NCBI GenBank assembly: GCA_002505185.1
Contig: DAUP01000089.1
Coordinates: 851-7,042, forward strand
Length of the DNA stretch: 6,192 bases
Direction of reading: 5' to 3'
Source: Ferroplasmaceae archaeon UBA567
GTDB lineage: Archaea > Thermoplasmatota > Thermoplasmata > Thermoplasmatales > Thermoplasmataceae
Shown piece by piece: positions 5,113 through 6,192 of this stretch. The number at the start of each line of letters is the position of its first letter. The first letter of the stretch is position 1. Made by a program: the position numbers and the translations under genes. The notes under the pieces were generated by a model, which did no database searches, had not been told where the DNA came from, and saw only the letters and a program-made list of their open reading frames with translations.

Positions 5113-5799
5113 GTGAAATACATGAAGATAAAATCTATATTAGTAACGTTTTTTGTGTTCTTCATATGTTTTATCATGGCAACTCCATCTTTTGCATCCG
5201 TAAACATAACTCAGGAGGATTTATTAAATGTTACAAATGTACCACCATATATTTGTTATAATAATACGGCATTTCCATATCATACTTCCTATGATTCGTC
5301 TGGATATTTTGTAAATTCAAGTTATGTATACAACAATATAACAAATAAAATTTTTTCAGAAACAAATATAAGCTCTATTTTATGCTATAATACATTATTA
5401 GGACTCTTATCACTTACAAGTAATAATCAAACAATAACTAATAATGTGACAACCTTAACTGCTATGAAAGCTCATACAGCTGCATGGATTTGTGTATATA
5501 AATTTACAAATATCACTAATTTTAAGGATTTATATATTTATGAAAATAAAAACTTAGAATATGAAGATAATAGTTATAATAATGTCAATAAAAATTATAA
5601 TGTAAGCACAATAATTATTTCACCAGGAAAAAATATAGATTTTACGGTGAGTTTCAATCCAAAAAATCAAACATCACCAACGAGTGAATCTGGAAGCATA
5701 TATTATATAATATATTTTGATTATAATGATATGTTGTATTACCACTATTATGGCATAATTAATATTAATATAACAACAAAGGAGTCCTCCCTTCTATAA
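5113..5799 (+). CDS. Secreted Asn/Tyr-rich glycoprotein of unknown function
   Basis: With GTG 5113 as start the protein has 228 residues; ATG 5122 is an equally usable start and leaves the signal peptide intact. A TTG at 5086 would put a polar stretch before the signal and is rejected. The signal peptide is MKIKSILVTFFVFFICFIMA with cleavage after PSFA (about residue 28). The mature part of about 200 residues carries twelve N-x-S/T sequons (Asn 31, 39, 50, 68, 75, 85, 105, 111, 133, 163, 185, 219), an exceptional density. It has three Cys (48, 91, 127) and many Asn and Tyr. The C-terminal third (IIISPGKNIDFTVSFNP, then SGSIYYIIYFDYND) looks like an immunoglobulin-like beta fold. There is no C-terminal membrane anchor, so it is released or held by a partner. 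It probably forms part of the glycosylated surface coat with the upstream protein. The codon use is more AT-rich than in that protein. Confidence 0.8.
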   Translation: MKYMKIKSILVTFFVFFICFIMATPSFASVNITQEDLLNVTNVPPYICYNNTAFPYHTSYDSSGYFVNSSYVYNNITNKIFSETNISSILCYNTLLGLLSLTSNNQTITNNVTTLTAMKAHTAAWICVYKFTNITNFKDLYIYENKNLEYEDNSYNNVNKNYNVSTIIISPGKNIDFTVSFNPKNQTSPTSESGSIYYIIYFDYNDMLYYHYYGIININITTKESSLL

Positions 5800-5807
5800 T
5801 AAAAGTA

Positions 5808-5989
5808 AAGAATTTCCATGAGATTTTATACAATAGGAAATTAAGCGTGGAGACAGTTCCATTCGTGACAGGTTTTTCTCTGCATTCTCATTTCTGATGA
5901 AGTATGATTCCTCACTTTTGTACGATATAACGAGCATTGCATCATATTCTATTATTAATATCTCTGAGGTCTATAAATTTAAACTTTAA
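5808..5989 (+). pseudogene. Frameshifted transposase relic (IS1634/IS4-like, central part)
   Basis: Two plus-strand frames together give a transposase fragment. From 5808 one frame reads KNFHEILYNRKL. From 5837 another reads EIKRGDSSIRDRFFSAFSF, then LMKYDSSLLYDITSIASYS, ending at a stop at 5987-5989. The block 'LLYD-x-TSI-x-S-x-S' carries the first catalytic Asp of the IS4/IS1634 DDE transposase family. Neither a start codon with a promoter, the later D and E, nor the C-terminus is present. The switch of frame near 5840 and the loss of similarity after ISEVYKF mark it as a dead fragment. It abuts, tail to tail, the minus-strand transposase to its right, which probably cut it. Confidence 0.6.
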
Positions 5990-6192
5990 CTCCCGTTATT
6001 TTGCATAATAGGTATTTCAAGAGCCCTAATTATTTCCCCAGATTTTTTCGGTATTTCAGATATCTTCCATTCTTCACCGATCTTGAGCATGCTCACACGC
6101 TGTAGATGTTCTATTACATCCTCAGGAGAGTATTTCTTGAGAATACCATGCTTTCTAAGCAGGTTATAGATCCTGTAATGCATTATCAGTGA
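5986..6192 (-). CDS. Transposase C-terminal part (runs off right edge)
   Basis: The minus-strand frame is open from the window edge (6192) to the stop at 5988-5986. The methionine at 6183 is internal rather than a start, because the frame continues upstream as SLIMHYRIYN without a stop. The 68 visible residues contain YRIYNLLRKHGILKKYSPED, then IEHLQRVSMLKIGEEWKIS, and end IPKKSGEIIRALEIPIMQNNGS. This is the typical C-terminal tail of IS1634/IS4-like transposases: a helix ending in LR-x-x-G, 'S-x-x-D-x-x-x-x-L' and 'EIPKK-x-x-EI-x-x-ALEI'. The catalytic DDE residues lie outside the window, so whether the element is intact cannot be seen. Its end is expected a few bases left of 5986, at the junction with the plus-strand relic. 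Confidence 0.68.
   Translation of the reverse strand, partial: SLIMHYRIYNLLRKHGILKKYSPEDVIEHLQRVSMLKIGEEWKISEIPKKSGEIIRALEIPIMQNNGS

Noticed and set aside
1..6192. CRISPR array, tRNA or rRNA genes
   Set aside because: I saw no regularly spaced direct repeats, no cloverleaf-like segment and no rRNA-like sequence on either strand.

Overview
The window looks like an accessory region of an acidophilic, cell-wall-less archaeon, most plausibly of the order Thermoplasmatales. This rests on low GC with heavy use of AGA/AGG and ATA codons, TATA-like boxes about 23-29 bases upstream of start codons (leaderless transcripts), secreted proteins full of N-glycosylation sequons, and transposases of the IS4/IS1634 and IS701-like kinds. 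The taxon is an inference, because no rRNA or other marker gene is present.

Left edge (1-488): the N-terminal part of a transposase on the minus strand runs off the window. It is followed by a short decayed piece of a type I restriction-modification methyltransferase (HsdM C-terminus) on the plus strand.

Central cassette (507-3177): two divergent pairs share a 54-base intergenic region. On the minus strand are a six-helix membrane protein of unknown function and, overlapping it by 8 bases, a winged-helix regulator. On the plus strand are an ABC ATPase and its ABC-2 type permease. The intergenic region holds one AT-rich element that can act as a TATA box in both directions and a perfect 15-bp palindrome (GTTCAA-AAA-TTGAAC) beside the membrane-protein start codon. 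The simplest reading is a regulated exporter or self-protection module whose regulator binds the palindrome. The transported substrate cannot be read from the sequence.

Middle (3178-3447): five bases after the permease stop lies a frameshifted relic of a group II intron-type reverse transcriptase, including a recognisable version of the G-x-PQGG-x-ISPLLAN block. The promoter of the next gene follows it.

Right part (3448-5799): an orphan multi-helix membrane protein is followed by two secreted proteins. One is a Ser/Thr/Val-rich beta-type protein with its own strong leaderless promoter. The other is an Asn/Tyr-rich protein with twelve N-glycosylation sequons. They are probably cell-surface or filament components made from one transcript.

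Right edge (5808-6192): a frameshifted plus-strand transposase relic abuts, tail to tail, the C-terminal end of a minus-strand transposase that runs off the window. Overall, a small set of intact transport and surface genes sits among relics of insertion sequences, a retroelement and a restriction system.
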